Source: Streptococcus pseudopneumoniae (GTDB lineage: Bacteria > Bacillota > Bacilli > Lactobacillales > Streptococcaceae). Taken from it: a stretch of DNA of 38,795 bases. This document shows positions 1-9,942 of the stretch, piece by piece; positions within the stretch are counted from its first letter, which is position 1, and each line of letters begins with the position of its first letter. The translations under genes and the position numbers were made by a program. The notes below the pieces were generated by a model, which made no database searches, was not told where the DNA came from, and worked only from the letters and a program-made list of their open reading frames with translations. The DNA is taken from NCBI RefSeq assembly GCF_001073085.1, contig NZ_JVFV01000023.1:1-38795 (forward strand). Direction: 5' to 3'.

Positions 1-3000
1 CTCCAATCTGTGTGTAAGTTTTTGATTTTCAAGAGCAAGCTCCTGAATTGCTTTAAGTGCTATATTGGTCAATCTGAGATTATCCAGGTTCAGCGTGTCT
101 CCGTTTTCGTAAACAAGCGTAGGATCCACTGCTTGGACCTCTTGGGCAATCAAACCAATCTTAGTGTGTGCTTGTCGTGGTCTATCCTCTTGCTTCTTCC
201 AATCGTATTCCTTGAACTGGAATCGCTGGATATAATCAAGAGCTTTGTGCTTGCAATCAACGATGTTTTCTTTCAGACGTCTGTCTGAGAAATGCTGGTT
301 GACAACTGACCACAGACTGTATGCTGTGCCATTGTAACTATAGTAGATATCATTCCCTGATCCACCAAACGCAAGTGACACATTGTTTGAGTTCCAAAGA
401 CCAATCGTGGCTGTTAGTTTTCCGTTAACACTACCCGTATCAGTCTTAAACCAACCTATCCCTTTTGCCTTGATGTAACCTTCAACAGTCATAATAAAGT
501 CATCGCTTTGTAATGCGGTCGAATTGGTAGTTAAGTCTGAATCTTTATAAATGTATAGTCCGTAAGGAACGTTAGTCCCACGACCATAAGAGCCTATAAA
601 TTGGACTCCCAAACCGTCTTTTGAATTAACGGTTCGAGGTACATTGATTTGTAAACCTCCGTCTACTGTATCAAAAGAACCGTAAGTGCCAAGTTGAATT
701 TTGGTATGACCAGTTAGGGTTCCCCCATAGATGTTGGCCCCTCGAATCGTTCCACCATAGATTCGGTCACCGCTTAAAATACCTGACCGAACCTGACTTG
801 CATCGATTGCAACACTCTGAACTCGGTTAATAAATGCTTGCTTGGCAAATAGTTGACCCAAGTAAGCTTCGTTTGCGACAAGCTTATTGAAGAAAGCCTG
901 ATCAACTTTCAGTTTTTCGGCCGTAACAGCTTCAGCATCTAAAACAACTGTAGTCACTGAACCAGCTTCAAAATTTGCCGTTTTCAGCTTATCAACCATA
1001 GCCGACTTGATAACTGCCTTATCAATCAGGGTTTCGCCGGTAATGTGAAACAATTTTCCTATAAAACGGTTTATCCCATCAGCTCCTAGATTAAGCCCAG
1101 AGATGATATCTCCAGCTGAGTTGATATTCTGGACAGCCCATGAACCAGTTAGTTGACTTTGAACCGTGCGAATCGCTTCGTCTGTATCTTCTGGGGCTTG
1201 GGTGTAAGGTGTTGCATACGATCCTTTTTCAAGCTTGAGGCCTGCAACGTAAAGATTTGTGTTTTGGTTAAGTCGTTCTACACGAGGGAAGATAAAGCCG
1301 TCCTTAGTAATTTTGAAGGTAAATGAGTATCGTTGCCATTCGCTTGTTATAGAGACCGATGTTTCGGATGGAACACCCCAGCCTTTCTCGACGGAGCCGT
1401 TCCTATTTACATAAAAATTTACTGTGTCATTCTTCCAGTCACTCTTCATCCATAAGCTGAATGTATAAATTTCACCAATCTTCGCATCAATCTCTTGTCC
1501 AATACCATTCCACGAATTGCTTTTAAATAGGACATCACATCCTTGATACTTGTCTGAATGTTTTTTCCAGCCAACAGCCATATTTTTCCAATCGCCTGAA
1601 AAGTTTTTTGAGCCTTTCAACAAATTTTGACCATTGCTAGCATTTTTTGCAACTTCAACTTGAAAGAGTTGATTTGTCATAGCCATGCGTGCGACATTGT
1701 TAGCAATTCCATTATCTGTATTACCCAAAATCCGTTCATAGAGCTTGCTAGTCTCTTGCACTCGCTGGAAGTCCGTCTGATTAGCCTTTCCAGAAAGCAG
1801 TGAGGTGATATCTGCAAATCTGCCATCTACTGCTGTTTTGTAGTTAGCAATCTGCGTGGCAATCGATCCATTTTTCGGGTTGGTAATAGCTTCAAACCTA
1901 CGCTCAAGACCTCTCACATCCTCTTGATAAGTAGCCTTACCAACATAATCTCGAGCGACCAGCTCACGAACTGTCGTCGCTTGTCGTGCGCTCTCTTCTC
2001 GAGTGTATCTTCTCAAGGATTCCTGTCGCTGATTATCTTGACCAACATAGGTTTCAACCGCTGCCATCTTAGTAGATAGACCATCAGCAGTCTGCTTAAA
2101 TTCAGTCCTAGCTTCTGTGATTTGACTTTCTACATCCTCAATAGCTGGACTCCAATCAGTCGCGATATTGCCTTTCTCAATCTTCACATCCCAGACGCTT
2201 TTGACAGCTTCCTTATGATAAGTATTAACGCGTAGATGGTAGATACCTGTTGGTCTATTCCAGATAATTTTCGTTCCTGTTGTGCCTGTCTTGAGGTCTG
2301 ATACAATTTGATAATTTCTGACATCCTTGTCCATAATCCAAAGAACTACGTTATCGGATTCTTTAAGTCCATCATGATGAGCTGTAAAGTTCCCGTCCGT
2401 TTTGGCAGAAATGATATATTCCTGCCCCTGTTCCATGTAAATAGACGTATTTCCTACATACAGAATGTTGTTGTCAAAATTTGCTGGCTTTCTATCTGGA
2501 AGAAAAGGCCCTTTCGAACCTCTTAACAAATTCCGTCCACCGACCCTCATTTTAGCGAAAGTCTGAGTCAGCCCATCGATACCCTGAGCGACTTCTGATT
2601 TGGTCGCAAATCCATTCATCTGGCCAGTCATGCGACTAAGGGCCTCTGTGGTCGTTCTGCGATATTCTGAAGCTTGATTGACTTCATTGTTGACCGTCTG
2701 TTTCAGAGCGTCCAAATCACCTGACAAGGCAGTTTGAGCGCTTGTAGCCTGCGACTTGAACGATTCAAGTTTGGCAACAGAATCCAACCCAATTTGCTTA
2801 GCTTCCTGAGCAAGCAGGGTACTTGCGCCAGCATTTCTCAACGCTTCTTCAGCCCTGCGCTTGGCTTCTTGTAATGGACCGTTGTTAAAACTGCTAAAGC
2901 GCTGGTCGATAGTGTCAGAGAGTTGTCTCTTGACTTCTTCGGCTCTGGCTTTGGCAGATTCGAGAGCATTATCAAATTCAAGTTTGTTGATTCGCATCTT

Positions 3001-4215
3001 CTCGTCGAATTCTTTATCCCTTCGATCGACCTCATCTGTGATTGCTTTTTCAATCAGCGATTCACTAAATCCGCTTACTGCATCTATTATCGCTTGTTGC
3101 CGTGTCGTACGATCTTTGGCTTGTAACGTTTGATAATCTCCGAGTTCAGCGACTGAACGGTTATCATCTAACTTGTCGATGACCAATTTGTGGATTCTAG
3201 CTTCAAAAGCTATTCCAATCTGGTCTCTTACAATTCCGACGCTATCACCAATCCAAATATCTTGTTCGATAGCATTAGCTAAATCTAAAAGATTGGCTTT
3301 GAACGTAGCAATAGGAACAGAAAGACGTTGCAACTCTTTATAAGTCGCTTTCAACAACTCAACTGGATCTTCTATGTTCTCGTTTGTATATACACCAAAA
3401 CGATGCTTAATAACGCCATTTTGGTGCAAACCATAATTGTTTCTAGCAGCCTCATTAGCTATATAATTCTGGCCGGCTGGTTTGTCAACGGGGTCCCCTT
3501 TTGATACTGACCAAGTAACATCTTTAAATTGGATTCTACGTCCATAACCGCCCGTAGCTTCTCCAGTATCATCTGTGCTTTGTTCACCCCTACCCCTGCC
3601 GATAAGAGCAGTTACAACCTCGTCAGACGATTCTTCGTAGGTAACATTTAGAATGTTAGAGCCGTACTCAAATTGATGACCTGTTTTTCGTCCAAAGCGC
3701 TGATAAAGATCAATGTAACGACCGATGATTTTGTTTTCGACAAAAGTGTACCGAACCCGAAATTCACAACCGAAAGACTCAATAATTTTGACGAGAGCCT
3801 GTCTGACAGAAATGTAGTAAAATGACATCTTTCCGTTTACGATTAAACGGTTGGTGTCTCCAAGCTGATAGCCTGTTCCTTCTAAAATTCCACGCAATAC
3901 TTGATCAGCAGTTCCGCTAGGTCGCTTATCCTCAATAATAAATGAATGCAAGTCGCTTTCTGCTCTATCAATTCCTTCAATAGTTAGACCGCTGTCATAA
4001 GATTTTTCTGAAATCCTAAACAAACAAAAAGCCCTGTCTCGTGATTGAAATCCGAAAAACTGGGCTTCTTTGATAATGTCCGGCTTGTAATCAACAGGGA
4101 TTTCAAAGCTAGACCTATCAAATTGATTTAGTTCAATCGTATGAGTAAATTCTGCAAGGCTCGCTTCATCGATTACATCTATCAACTCTTCTAATTGGTT
4201 AAATAAATAGATCAT
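1..4215 (-). CDS. Tail fibre/tail endopeptidase-like protein with C-terminal S74 chaperone domain (partial, runs off left edge)
   Basis: The frame is open for 1,405 codons from ATG at 4215 to base 1, so the C-terminus is missing. The N-terminal ~380 residues look like the phage tail (Prophage_tail/Tal) hub domain. A charged coiled coil follows (~380-470). Two copies of a GRNLLRGS / GQNLLKGS segment (~560 and ~860) each begin a beta-rich, carbohydrate-binding-like module. A repetitive beta region follows (~1090-1290, IYGG-type repeats). NQHFSDRRLKENI near residue 1310 is the hallmark of the S74 intramolecular chaperone (endosialidase C-terminal) family, which trimerises fibres and then cuts itself off before the serine. 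The start overlaps the upstream gene's stop (ATGA). Likely role: host surface recognition at the tail tip. Confidence 0.93.
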   Translation of the reverse strand, partial: MIYLFNQLEELIDVIDEASLAEFTHTIELNQFDRSSFEIPVDYKPDIIKEAQFFGFQSRDRAFCLFRISEKSYDSGLTIEGIDRAESDLHSFIIEDKRPSGTADQVLRGILEGTGYQLGDTNRLIVNGKMSFYYISVRQALVKIIESFGCEFRVRYTFVENKIIGRYIDLYQRFGRKTGHQFEYGSNILNVTYEESSDEVVTALIGRGRGEQSTDDTGEATGGYGRRIQFKDVTWSVSKGDPVDKPAGQNYIANEAARNNYGLHQNGVIKHRFGVYTNENIEDPVELLKATYKELQRLSVPIATFKANLLDLANAIEQDIWIGDSVGIVRDQIGIAFEARIHKLVIDKLDDNRSVAELGDYQTLQAKDRTTRQQAIIDAVSGFSESLIEKAITDEVDRRDKEFDEKMRINKLEFDNALESAKARAEEVKRQLSDTIDQRFSSFNNGPLQEAKRRAEEALRNAGASTLLAQEAKQIGLDSVAKLESFKSQATSAQTALSGDLDALKQTVNNEVNQASEYRRTTTEALSRMTGQMNGFATKSEVAQGIDGLTQTFAKMRVGGRNLLRGSKGPFLPDRKPANFDNNILYVGNTSIYMEQGQEYIISAKTDGNFTAHHDGLKESDNVVLWIMDKDVRNYQIVSDLKTGTTGTKIIWNRPTGIYHLRVNTYHKEAVKSVWDVKIEKGNIATDWSPAIEDVESQITEARTEFKQTADGLSTKMAAVETYVGQDNQRQESLRRYTREESARQATTVRELVARDYVGKATYQEDVRGLERRFEAITNPKNGSIATQIANYKTAVDGRFADITSLLSGKANQTDFQRVQETSKLYERILGNTDNGIANNVARMAMTNQLFQVEVAKNASNGQNLLKGSKNFSGDWKNMAVGWKKHSDKYQGCDVLFKSNSWNGIGQEIDAKIGEIYTFSLWMKSDWKNDTVNFYVNRNGSVEKGWGVPSETSVSITSEWQRYSFTFKITKDGFIFPRVERLNQNTNLYVAGLKLEKGSYATPYTQAPEDTDEAIRTVQSQLTGSWAVQNINSAGDIISGLNLGADGINRFIGKLFHITGETLIDKAVIKSAMVDKLKTANFEAGSVTTVVLDAEAVTAEKLKVDQAFFNKLVANEAYLGQLFAKQAFINRVQSVAIDASQVRSGILSGDRIYGGTIRGANIYGGTLTGHTKIQLGTYGSFDTVDGGLQINVPRTVNSKDGLGVQFIGSYGRGTNVPYGLYIYKDSDLTTNSTALQSDDFIMTVEGYIKAKGIGWFKTDTGSVNGKLTATIGLWNSNNVSLAFGGSGNDIYYSYNGTAYSLWSVVNQHFSDRRLKENIVDCKHKALDYIQRFQFKEYDWKKQEDRPRQAHTKIGLIAQEVQAVDPTLVYENGDTLNLDNLRLTNIALKAIQELALENQKLTHRLE

Positions 4216-4997
4216 GCGAACACCTCTCTATACTCAACGCTATTCAACGTAGCTCCAACAACTTGAAACGTGTTTACACCTTTTTGCAATTTAAAATAGC
4301 GACTATTAACCATATCGAAGTTCATCAACTCGTTTCTGTTGTTCAACTTGATTTCTCTCGTCTCACAATTAACAAGTAGATTTGAACCTTGAATATAAGT
4401 AGCTTTTAGCCGAATGTATCTCTGCGTTTCAAGATGCAAGATGCGAATTTCAGAACCTGCTTGTGTTGTTAGTCTCAAAATAGGTTCTGTTGGAAAATCA
4501 CCGTTGTATATAATCTTGCTAGTTGTTACCGTTTTAGGACTGGTATATTTAAAAGGATCATGGCAAATGAAATGCAACTTGATAACTGTATCATTTGCAT
4601 CTTCTAACTCTGGTTTCTTAACCTTAGAAAAGATAGCTTTATAATAGCGTTCTGGATCATCACCGAACACTAATTTCTTAGCTTCCCTAGAAAACAACAA
4701 TCGATTTAATCGCTCGTACTGTCTACGCATACCTAAATCAGTAAAACCTGTTAACTTGACCTGTATCTCAATTTCACGCTCTTTATAAGTAGCACCATAT
4801 AGATATTGGCCATCTCGACCTTTTATGGTTGCAGTTTCATGATGAAAATCAAGGACATCACGCCCTGTAGTATTTGCCACAAAGAACGTTCCGTCCTCGT
4901 TGTTCATCTCTTGATTGAGGCTCACATCACCGAATCGAACTTCTAGGCCAGAGTTAAATGTTGGTGTGCCTCTGATTGTGTCGTTAAAAGTATACAT
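4212..4997 (-). CDS. Distal tail protein (Dit-like)
   Basis: 261 residues; resembles the siphovirus tail component (Sipho_tail/Dit) family that forms the hub ring joining tail tube and baseplate or fibre. It sits between the tape measure and the fibre gene, as Dit does in Gram-positive siphophages. The N-terminal half (to ~130) should be the Dit ring domain; the C-terminal half is beta-rich and galectin-like. Its TGA overlaps the ATG of the fibre gene, so the two are probably translationally coupled. Confidence 0.85.
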   Translation of the reverse strand: MYTFNDTIRGTPTFNSGLEVRFGDVSLNQEMNNEDGTFFVANTTGRDVLDFHHETATIKGRDGQYLYGATYKEREIEIQVKLTGFTDLGMRRQYERLNRLLFSREAKKLVFGDDPERYYKAIFSKVKKPELEDANDTVIKLHFICHDPFKYTSPKTVTTSKIIYNGDFPTEPILRLTTQAGSEIRILHLETQRYIRLKATYIQGSNLLVNCETREIKLNNRNELMNFDMVNSRYFKLQKGVNTFQVVGATLNSVEYREVFA

Positions 4998-5008
4998 TTA
5001 AAACACCA

Positions 5009-8000
5009 TTAAAGGCTTTGGGCCTTCAATCTTATCCTTTCTTCTTTACTTTGGATATTTGAAATATCGGAAACAAAGGCTCTGAAATCATTTGAACCAA
5101 GAGCGAGGTTAATAATAACCGGTTCTTTCGTCTGATTAACCTCATACGTTGCTGATAATGTACCAGAAACATTATTTGAGAAACCACCTTGCAAAGAATT
5201 AGACATCGCTGAAACTCTAGAACCTGCATCGTCAAACATCGAACGAATACCGTCTGCCATTCCGGACACATTGCCTTTGACATCTTCAAAGCCACTCATT
5301 AAAGCGGTATTGAAACCACCCATGATAGCTTGACCGGCTGGTATCAGCAATCTACGGTCATACGAGATTGGCCCTTTGTTTTCTGCAATCCAGCTAGCAA
5401 TACCTCCAACAAAATCTTGAACTGCTCCCCAAGCAGCTTTTAAACCACCTAAAAAACCGTCCATAATTGCTTGCCCAGCTGCACTCAAATCAATATTCCA
5501 TAATTGGTCGAAGAAACCTTTAACCGCTTCAATGGCGCTAGAAACTCCGCTTTTAAGTGCTTCTAACGCGCTTAAAAAACCTTCTTTCAAGGCGTTAGCT
5601 GCATTTACTACAGTGTCTTTAATCGCATTGATAGAGGTTGATACAAAGTTTTGAATACCTGTCCAAATTGTTGTTACGATATTTTGAATAGCGCTCAATA
5701 CTGTGCTGATGATATTACTAATCGCATTGATTACCGTTGAGATAACTGTCTGGATGCCTGTCCAAACCGTTTGTACAATACCTTTAATAGCCTCCCACGC
5801 AGCACTCCAATTTCCTTGGATAAGCGCAGTCGCTACGCTAATAATACCTGCTATTACATTCAAAACAGTGGAAATAACTGTAGAGATAACCGTCCAAACC
5901 GTCTGAACAATTGTAGTGAATACCGTCCAAACTGCATTCCATACCTCTTGAACAATCTGCATGCCTGTCGTAATCACGTTTTGGATAACTTCAATAGCGC
6001 TTGTGATGAACTGCTGAATAGCTGTCCAAACCGTCTCGATGACAGGCTGAAGCATATTCCATGCGGTCGTAGCGACCTCTACAATACCATTCCAGATAGT
6101 AGACATGAACTCAGAGAAGCCAGCCCACAAACCTTTGATAGTTTCGACAATCGGTGTCAAAAACTCCACAAAGCCATTCCATGCAGTTGTAGAACCCTCT
6201 GTGATACTGTTCCAAAGATTAGTAAAGAACTCTACCAAACTATTCCAAGCGGTTTTAATTGCTTCAATGATTGGTGTCACTACTTCAACGATACCATTCC
6301 AAACTGTAGTAGCTATTGAAACGATTCCGTTCCAGAGAGCTGAAAAGAACTCTGTCAAAGCGTTCCAAACGTTCATCAACGCTTCCACTATCGGTTGTGC
6401 ACCTTCTAAGAAGCTGTTCCAAACATCTGAAGCAAAAGACTTAATACCTTCCCAAAGCCCAGAAAAGAATTCTGTTAAAACATTCCATGCAGCCTTTATA
6501 GCATCGATAACCGGCTGAGCCTTCTCCATGAAGCTATTCCAAGTGTTTGAAGCCGTTTCTTTGATGTTATTCCAAAGATTAGAGAACCATTCGACAAATC
6601 CACTCCAAGCATTCTGTATCCCTTGCCAAGCGTTAGAAGCGACGTTAACAATTCCATCCCATAAGCCTATGAAGAAATTTCTGAATCCTTCACATTTATT
6701 CCACAATAAAACGAATGCAGCGATTATTCCGACAACCGCTACAACTATCAGACCGACAGGGCCTGAAACGAATGACACAATAGCTGTCGCAACGGGAGCT
6801 AGAAAGCCACCTATCTTAGACAAAATATTTAGTCCGCTCAGAGCGAAGCTAGCAAGTTTTGAACTTCCTGCCATAAATGTTAAAGCTGAACTTGCTGCTT
6901 TAGACCCTCTAGCAATCCCCCAAAGGGCCGAACCAACGTTCGAAGCGCTTTTCATAGCGCCGAATACCGTTTTGGATGTTTGGGCCGCATTGCTAAGTCC
7001 CGTCAAAGCATCCGCTGCTAACTTAGTCGTTCTTTGAGCAGTTTTAAATGCAAGAAATGCTGATGCAATGGCTCTTATCTGCTCTGGACTCAAACTTTGA
7101 ACAACCTTGGCGAAGGACTGAATAGCAGTCGAAGCAATACTTAAAGCTTTCCCGATCTTTTCACCAAATGAGGCCATGTCGCCTCCAGAAAAGGCTGATG
7201 CAACCTTCTTAATAGCTTCCCAAACTTCGCCCAACGCCTTTTTAAAATCAGCAATTGCGCTTGTATTCGAAAAACCTTGCCAAAATTCCTTGATTTTAGC
7301 AACAGACGCACTCACGAACGACGCTATCTTTTCAACGATTGCATCAAAGTTAATTTTTGACAGGACATCTTCAAGACCAGTTGCTAACTTCTTAAAATCA
7401 ATCTTATCAAGCTGATTCATAATCGCTTCAAGAGCCTTGATACCTGCCTTAGATAATGCGTCAAAAGCTGGTTTTAGTTTGTTTGCTAGCGTTTCTTTCA
7501 ATCCATCTAGCGCTTGGTCTATCGTCTTATAGCTTGTGGCCATGTCCTGCATAGACATACCAGCTCGTTTAAATGCTTCAGCAAAATCATCTGTTTTAAC
7601 TTGCCCTGCTTGAATTTTAGTAATCAACTCATTTAGAGACATCCCCATTTCTTTGGCAACAGCACTCATACCTGCCGGAGCCTGTTCCATCATGACACGA
7701 AAGTCTTGCCAACTGATTTTCGGCTTAGCTAAAGCCTGCACCATTTGTTGAGACAAGGATTTCATCGCTTGCTTAGGGTTTTCAGCAGATGCGGCAAGTC
7801 CACCCATTGCTTCAACTAGTTGTCCGCTGTCCTCACGACCGATTGCAGCCATCTGTGAGAACGTACTCGCCATATCTGAAGCCGAGTAGATGGTTTTAGT
7901 GGCATAGTCCTGCATAGCCTCTTTAGCTTGGTTGATTTGGTCTTTACCCCAACCTAATTTACTAAGGTTTCCATCAAACGTGTCCCACGCTTTCTTGGAA

Positions 8001-8248
8001 CTGTTCAATTCTCCAACCATTTCGCCCAAAGAGCCTTTAATGCTACCAACTGCTGAACCAATTACTGAACTAACCAAGTTTGCGCCCAACATTGATTTAA
8101 ACATAGAGCTACTCTTGTTTGAAATCGTATCAAATGCAGATGATGTTTTTTCAAGTCCGTTAATTGCCTTCTGTAATCCGTTCAAAGTCGAACTCATTCC
8201 TTTGTCAACCGCGGTTAGTATCGCTTCGACCGAATAAGTTTCTGCCAT
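5009..8248 (-). CDS. Tail tape measure protein
   Basis: 1,079 residues, the longest complete gene here. The N-terminal ~250 residues match the tape-measure N-terminal family (segment around YSASDMASTFSQMAAIG). Hydrophobic segments occur at ~490-520. From ~567 to ~727 there are four 40-residue tandem repeats with regular Trp (WNxF...P...W...EFF..LWN), followed by more W/I/V-rich helix. Tape measures scaffold tail tube assembly and set tail length. At roughly 1.5 angstrom per residue this predicts a tail near 160 nm (inference). It is preceded by the chaperone pair and followed by Dit, the standard order. Confidence 0.96.
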   Translation of the reverse strand: MAETYSVEAILTAVDKGMSSTLNGLQKAINGLEKTSSAFDTISNKSSSMFKSMLGANLVSSVIGSAVGSIKGSLGEMVGELNSSKKAWDTFDGNLSKLGWGKDQINQAKEAMQDYATKTIYSASDMASTFSQMAAIGREDSGQLVEAMGGLAASAENPKQAMKSLSQQMVQALAKPKISWQDFRVMMEQAPAGMSAVAKEMGMSLNELITKIQAGQVKTDDFAEAFKRAGMSMQDMATSYKTIDQALDGLKETLANKLKPAFDALSKAGIKALEAIMNQLDKIDFKKLATGLEDVLSKINFDAIVEKIASFVSASVAKIKEFWQGFSNTSAIADFKKALGEVWEAIKKVASAFSGGDMASFGEKIGKALSIASTAIQSFAKVVQSLSPEQIRAIASAFLAFKTAQRTTKLAADALTGLSNAAQTSKTVFGAMKSASNVGSALWGIARGSKAASSALTFMAGSSKLASFALSGLNILSKIGGFLAPVATAIVSFVSGPVGLIVVAVVGIIAAFVLLWNKCEGFRNFFIGLWDGIVNVASNAWQGIQNAWSGFVEWFSNLWNNIKETASNTWNSFMEKAQPVIDAIKAAWNVLTEFFSGLWEGIKSFASDVWNSFLEGAQPIVEALMNVWNALTEFFSALWNGIVSIATTVWNGIVEVVTPIIEAIKTAWNSLVEFFTNLWNSITEGSTTAWNGFVEFLTPIVETIKGLWAGFSEFMSTIWNGIVEVATTAWNMLQPVIETVWTAIQQFITSAIEVIQNVITTGMQIVQEVWNAVWTVFTTIVQTVWTVISTVISTVLNVIAGIISVATALIQGNWSAAWEAIKGIVQTVWTGIQTVISTVINAISNIISTVLSAIQNIVTTIWTGIQNFVSTSINAIKDTVVNAANALKEGFLSALEALKSGVSSAIEAVKGFFDQLWNIDLSAAGQAIMDGFLGGLKAAWGAVQDFVGGIASWIAENKGPISYDRRLLIPAGQAIMGGFNTALMSGFEDVKGNVSGMADGIRSMFDDAGSRVSAMSNSLQGGFSNNVSGTLSATYEVNQTKEPVIINLALGSNDFRAFVSDISNIQSKEERIRLKAQSL

Positions 8249-8261
8249 TATTTACCTCCTT

Positions 8262-8519
8262 TCATTTCAAATTCGCTTTCAGTAAGAGTCGCTTCTCTTC
8301 TTCTGAAAGTTGATACTTTTGCTTAGTCGTATCTTTTTTCTTGTAAAAATCACTGTATTTTTTATATAAAGGAGTTTTGCCGTCCAATTTAGTAGCTTCC
8401 ACTTGTCTAGATAGCCAAGCAGAGCGATGTAAGAGTTCATCTTCATCTTGTTTTCTTAGCAACACCCCAGTCATTAGCAAATCGTACTCGTACATTGTCA
8501 TACGACCAATCTCGTTCAT
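8262..8519 (-). CDS. Tail assembly chaperone, downstream part (gpT-like)
   Basis: 85 residues from the first ATG, between the first chaperone and the tape measure, where the gpG/gpT pair is found. The ATG at 8519 has no ribosome binding site. The frame stays open upstream through the end of the previous gene to a TAA at 8631-8633, in the -1 frame relative to that gene. The protein is therefore more likely made as a -1 frameshift extension than from its own start. Sequence is acidic and Lys-rich, with no catalytic motif. Confidence 0.75.
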   Translation of the reverse strand: MNEIGRMTMYEYDLLMTGVLLRKQDEDELLHRSAWLSRQVEATKLDGKTPLYKKYSDFYKKKDTTKQKYQLSEEEKRLLLKANLK

Positions 8520-8590
8520 GTCTGTGATGTTCAGAAATCGTACACAATTTATAATGATTTCCTCAAACGTTTCAAGAGATGATTTCTTAA

Positions 8591-8935
8591 CTACTTCTTG
8601 AGATCTTGGTTCATCTCCGACATCAAAGACTTACCCGCATTTGATTCACTCAATTCTTGAATAACATCATCAAATAATTGTTCTAAATCTTCATGCTCTT
8701 CAACAAACGTTTCAACATCGGCTAAGGAAGGTCGTGGGCTTTCTGTGACTGTTCCGTGATAGAGAATATCAGCCAATGAAGCGATGTTTTTAGCGTACAA
8801 TTCAGGAATTTTAGTAGATAAAGCCATTCCGAATTTCATCCCGTTTCGCTCAATTGGGAAAGTTTTATCCAACGAACGTACAAATTTAACACCGAATTTC
8901 ACATTGTAAGTTTTTCCATTGATTGCTAATTGCAT
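8591..8935 (-). CDS. Tail assembly chaperone (gpG-like)
   Basis: 114 residues, between the major tail protein and the tape measure. Its size and place match the first tail assembly chaperone of streptococcal phages (gp12-like family), which coats the tape measure before tube assembly. A good GGAG site precedes the ATG. Its last ~13 codons overlap the open -1 frame leading into the next gene. The terminator-like poly-pyrimidine stretch seen in some relatives is absent. Confidence 0.82.
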   Translation of the reverse strand: MQLAINGKTYNVKFGVKFVRSLDKTFPIERNGMKFGMALSTKIPELYAKNIASLADILYHGTVTESPRPSLADVETFVEEHEDLEQLFDDVIQELSESNAGKSLMSEMNQDLKK

Positions 8936-9001
8936 TGTTATTTCTCCTTTTTTCTACAAAATACAATAAAAAAGAGAGGCATGCACCTCTCTCAATTTCT
9001 T

Positions 9002-9538
9002 CTACCCACCAACTCCTGGAACGCCTGAAGCTGCTGATGAACTAGATGCTGACTTAGTAGTGTCAGCGAACTCATACTGAACCACTTCAGCTTGGCTGGT
9101 GTTGAGAGTAGCATATCCCTTGACACCAGTACCATTAACTGCGATTTCTAGTTCGAGTTCAATCAAATCTTCAGCGTTCTTGGTTTTCTTGAATGCAGTT
9201 AGATAACCTTGGTAGTATACTGACTCAAATTTATCACCTTGCTTCTTAGCATTCTTTTCGATTTCCCAAACTTCGATAAGTTCTCCCTTATCCATAGCTT
9301 TTTCAAGCTTAGCAACAAGTTCATCGTCTTCAGCCATGATAGTCGTAGCGCTGATAGAAACCTCAATGCCACCAACTGATTGAAGAACGCCGTCTTTAGT
9401 TTTAACCGAGTTAGCGTCACGGCTCTTCTCAGATGAATGTTCAGTTTGAAATGCTAATTTAGCACCATCTGCTTTGCTTGCTTCACTCAACAAGCGAAAT
9501 AATAGAATACTGTCAATCCCTTTTTTTGCAATAGGCAT
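9002..9538 (-). CDS. Major tail (tube) protein
   Basis: 178 residues, similar to the phi13-type major tail protein family that polymerises into the tail tube. The N-terminus MPIAKKGIDSILLFRL and the central beta-rich region fit the tube fold. The C-terminus is a Ser/Ala/Gly-rich tail (SSSSAASGVPGVGG), probably flexible and surface-exposed. It lies between the tail terminator and the chaperones. Expected to be one of the most abundant virion proteins; it has a strong AGGAGGGC ribosome binding site. Confidence 0.88.
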   Translation of the reverse strand: MPIAKKGIDSILLFRLLSEASKADGAKLAFQTEHSSEKSRDANSVKTKDGVLQSVGGIEVSISATTIMAEDDELVAKLEKAMDKGELIEVWEIEKNAKKQGDKFESVYYQGYLTAFKKTKNAEDLIELELEIAVNGTGVKGYATLNTSQAEVVQYEFADTTKSASSSSAASGVPGVGG

Positions 9539-9555
9539 TTCATGCCCTCCTTTTT

Positions 9556-9942
9556 CTATAAAATTGTAAATACTAACCGAATACGACCGCGTTTTAGCGG
9601 TTCGACTGTCGTATCGTCATCCATAAGCGATATAGTTGATTGAGCAATATTCAAAGCTACATGATAGCCGTCTGCCTCACCAACCATCATCGCTTGAGCT
9701 AAGATACTCGAACACATATCAGATACCTGTTTACGTTTCTTACGAGTGCTCCAAACAGAGACAACCAGTTCAACTGTCCCCTTAACATCCGTCTTGTTTG
9801 GCACGAGCAATGAAGTCGTATCCTCAAATTCAACGAACGGATAAGGAGCATTATCGTCTGGCTTGTAATCGTAAGTTGTGTAACCTAAAAAAAGACAACG
9901 TTTAAATACGCTGTCAAAAATTGCTTGTTCTCTTGATTTCAT
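9556..9942 (-). CDS. Tail terminator/completion protein
   Basis: 128 residues, placed between the gp10-like protein and the tail tube gene, where the tail terminator (gp17/DUF3168-like) is normally encoded. These proteins cap the tube and join it to the head. Visible segments PYPFVEFEDTTS and RGRIRLVFTI fit the beta-sheet core of that fold. Its ATG overlaps the stop of the upstream gene by 4 bases. Confidence 0.72.
   Translation of the reverse strand: MKSREQAIFDSVFKRCLFLGYTTYDYKPDDNAPYPFVEFEDTTSLLVPNKTDVKGTVELVVSVWSTRKKRKQVSDMCSSILAQAMMVGEADGYHVALNIAQSTISLMDDDTTVEPLKRGRIRLVFTIL

Noticed and set aside
10..288. + strand 92-codon frame at the left edge
   Set aside because: Opposite strand of the fibre gene, which is open across the whole stretch.
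5703..6518. Several + strand frames opposite the tape measure
   Set aside because: Repetitive shadows of the 120-bp coding repeats, no ribosome binding sites.
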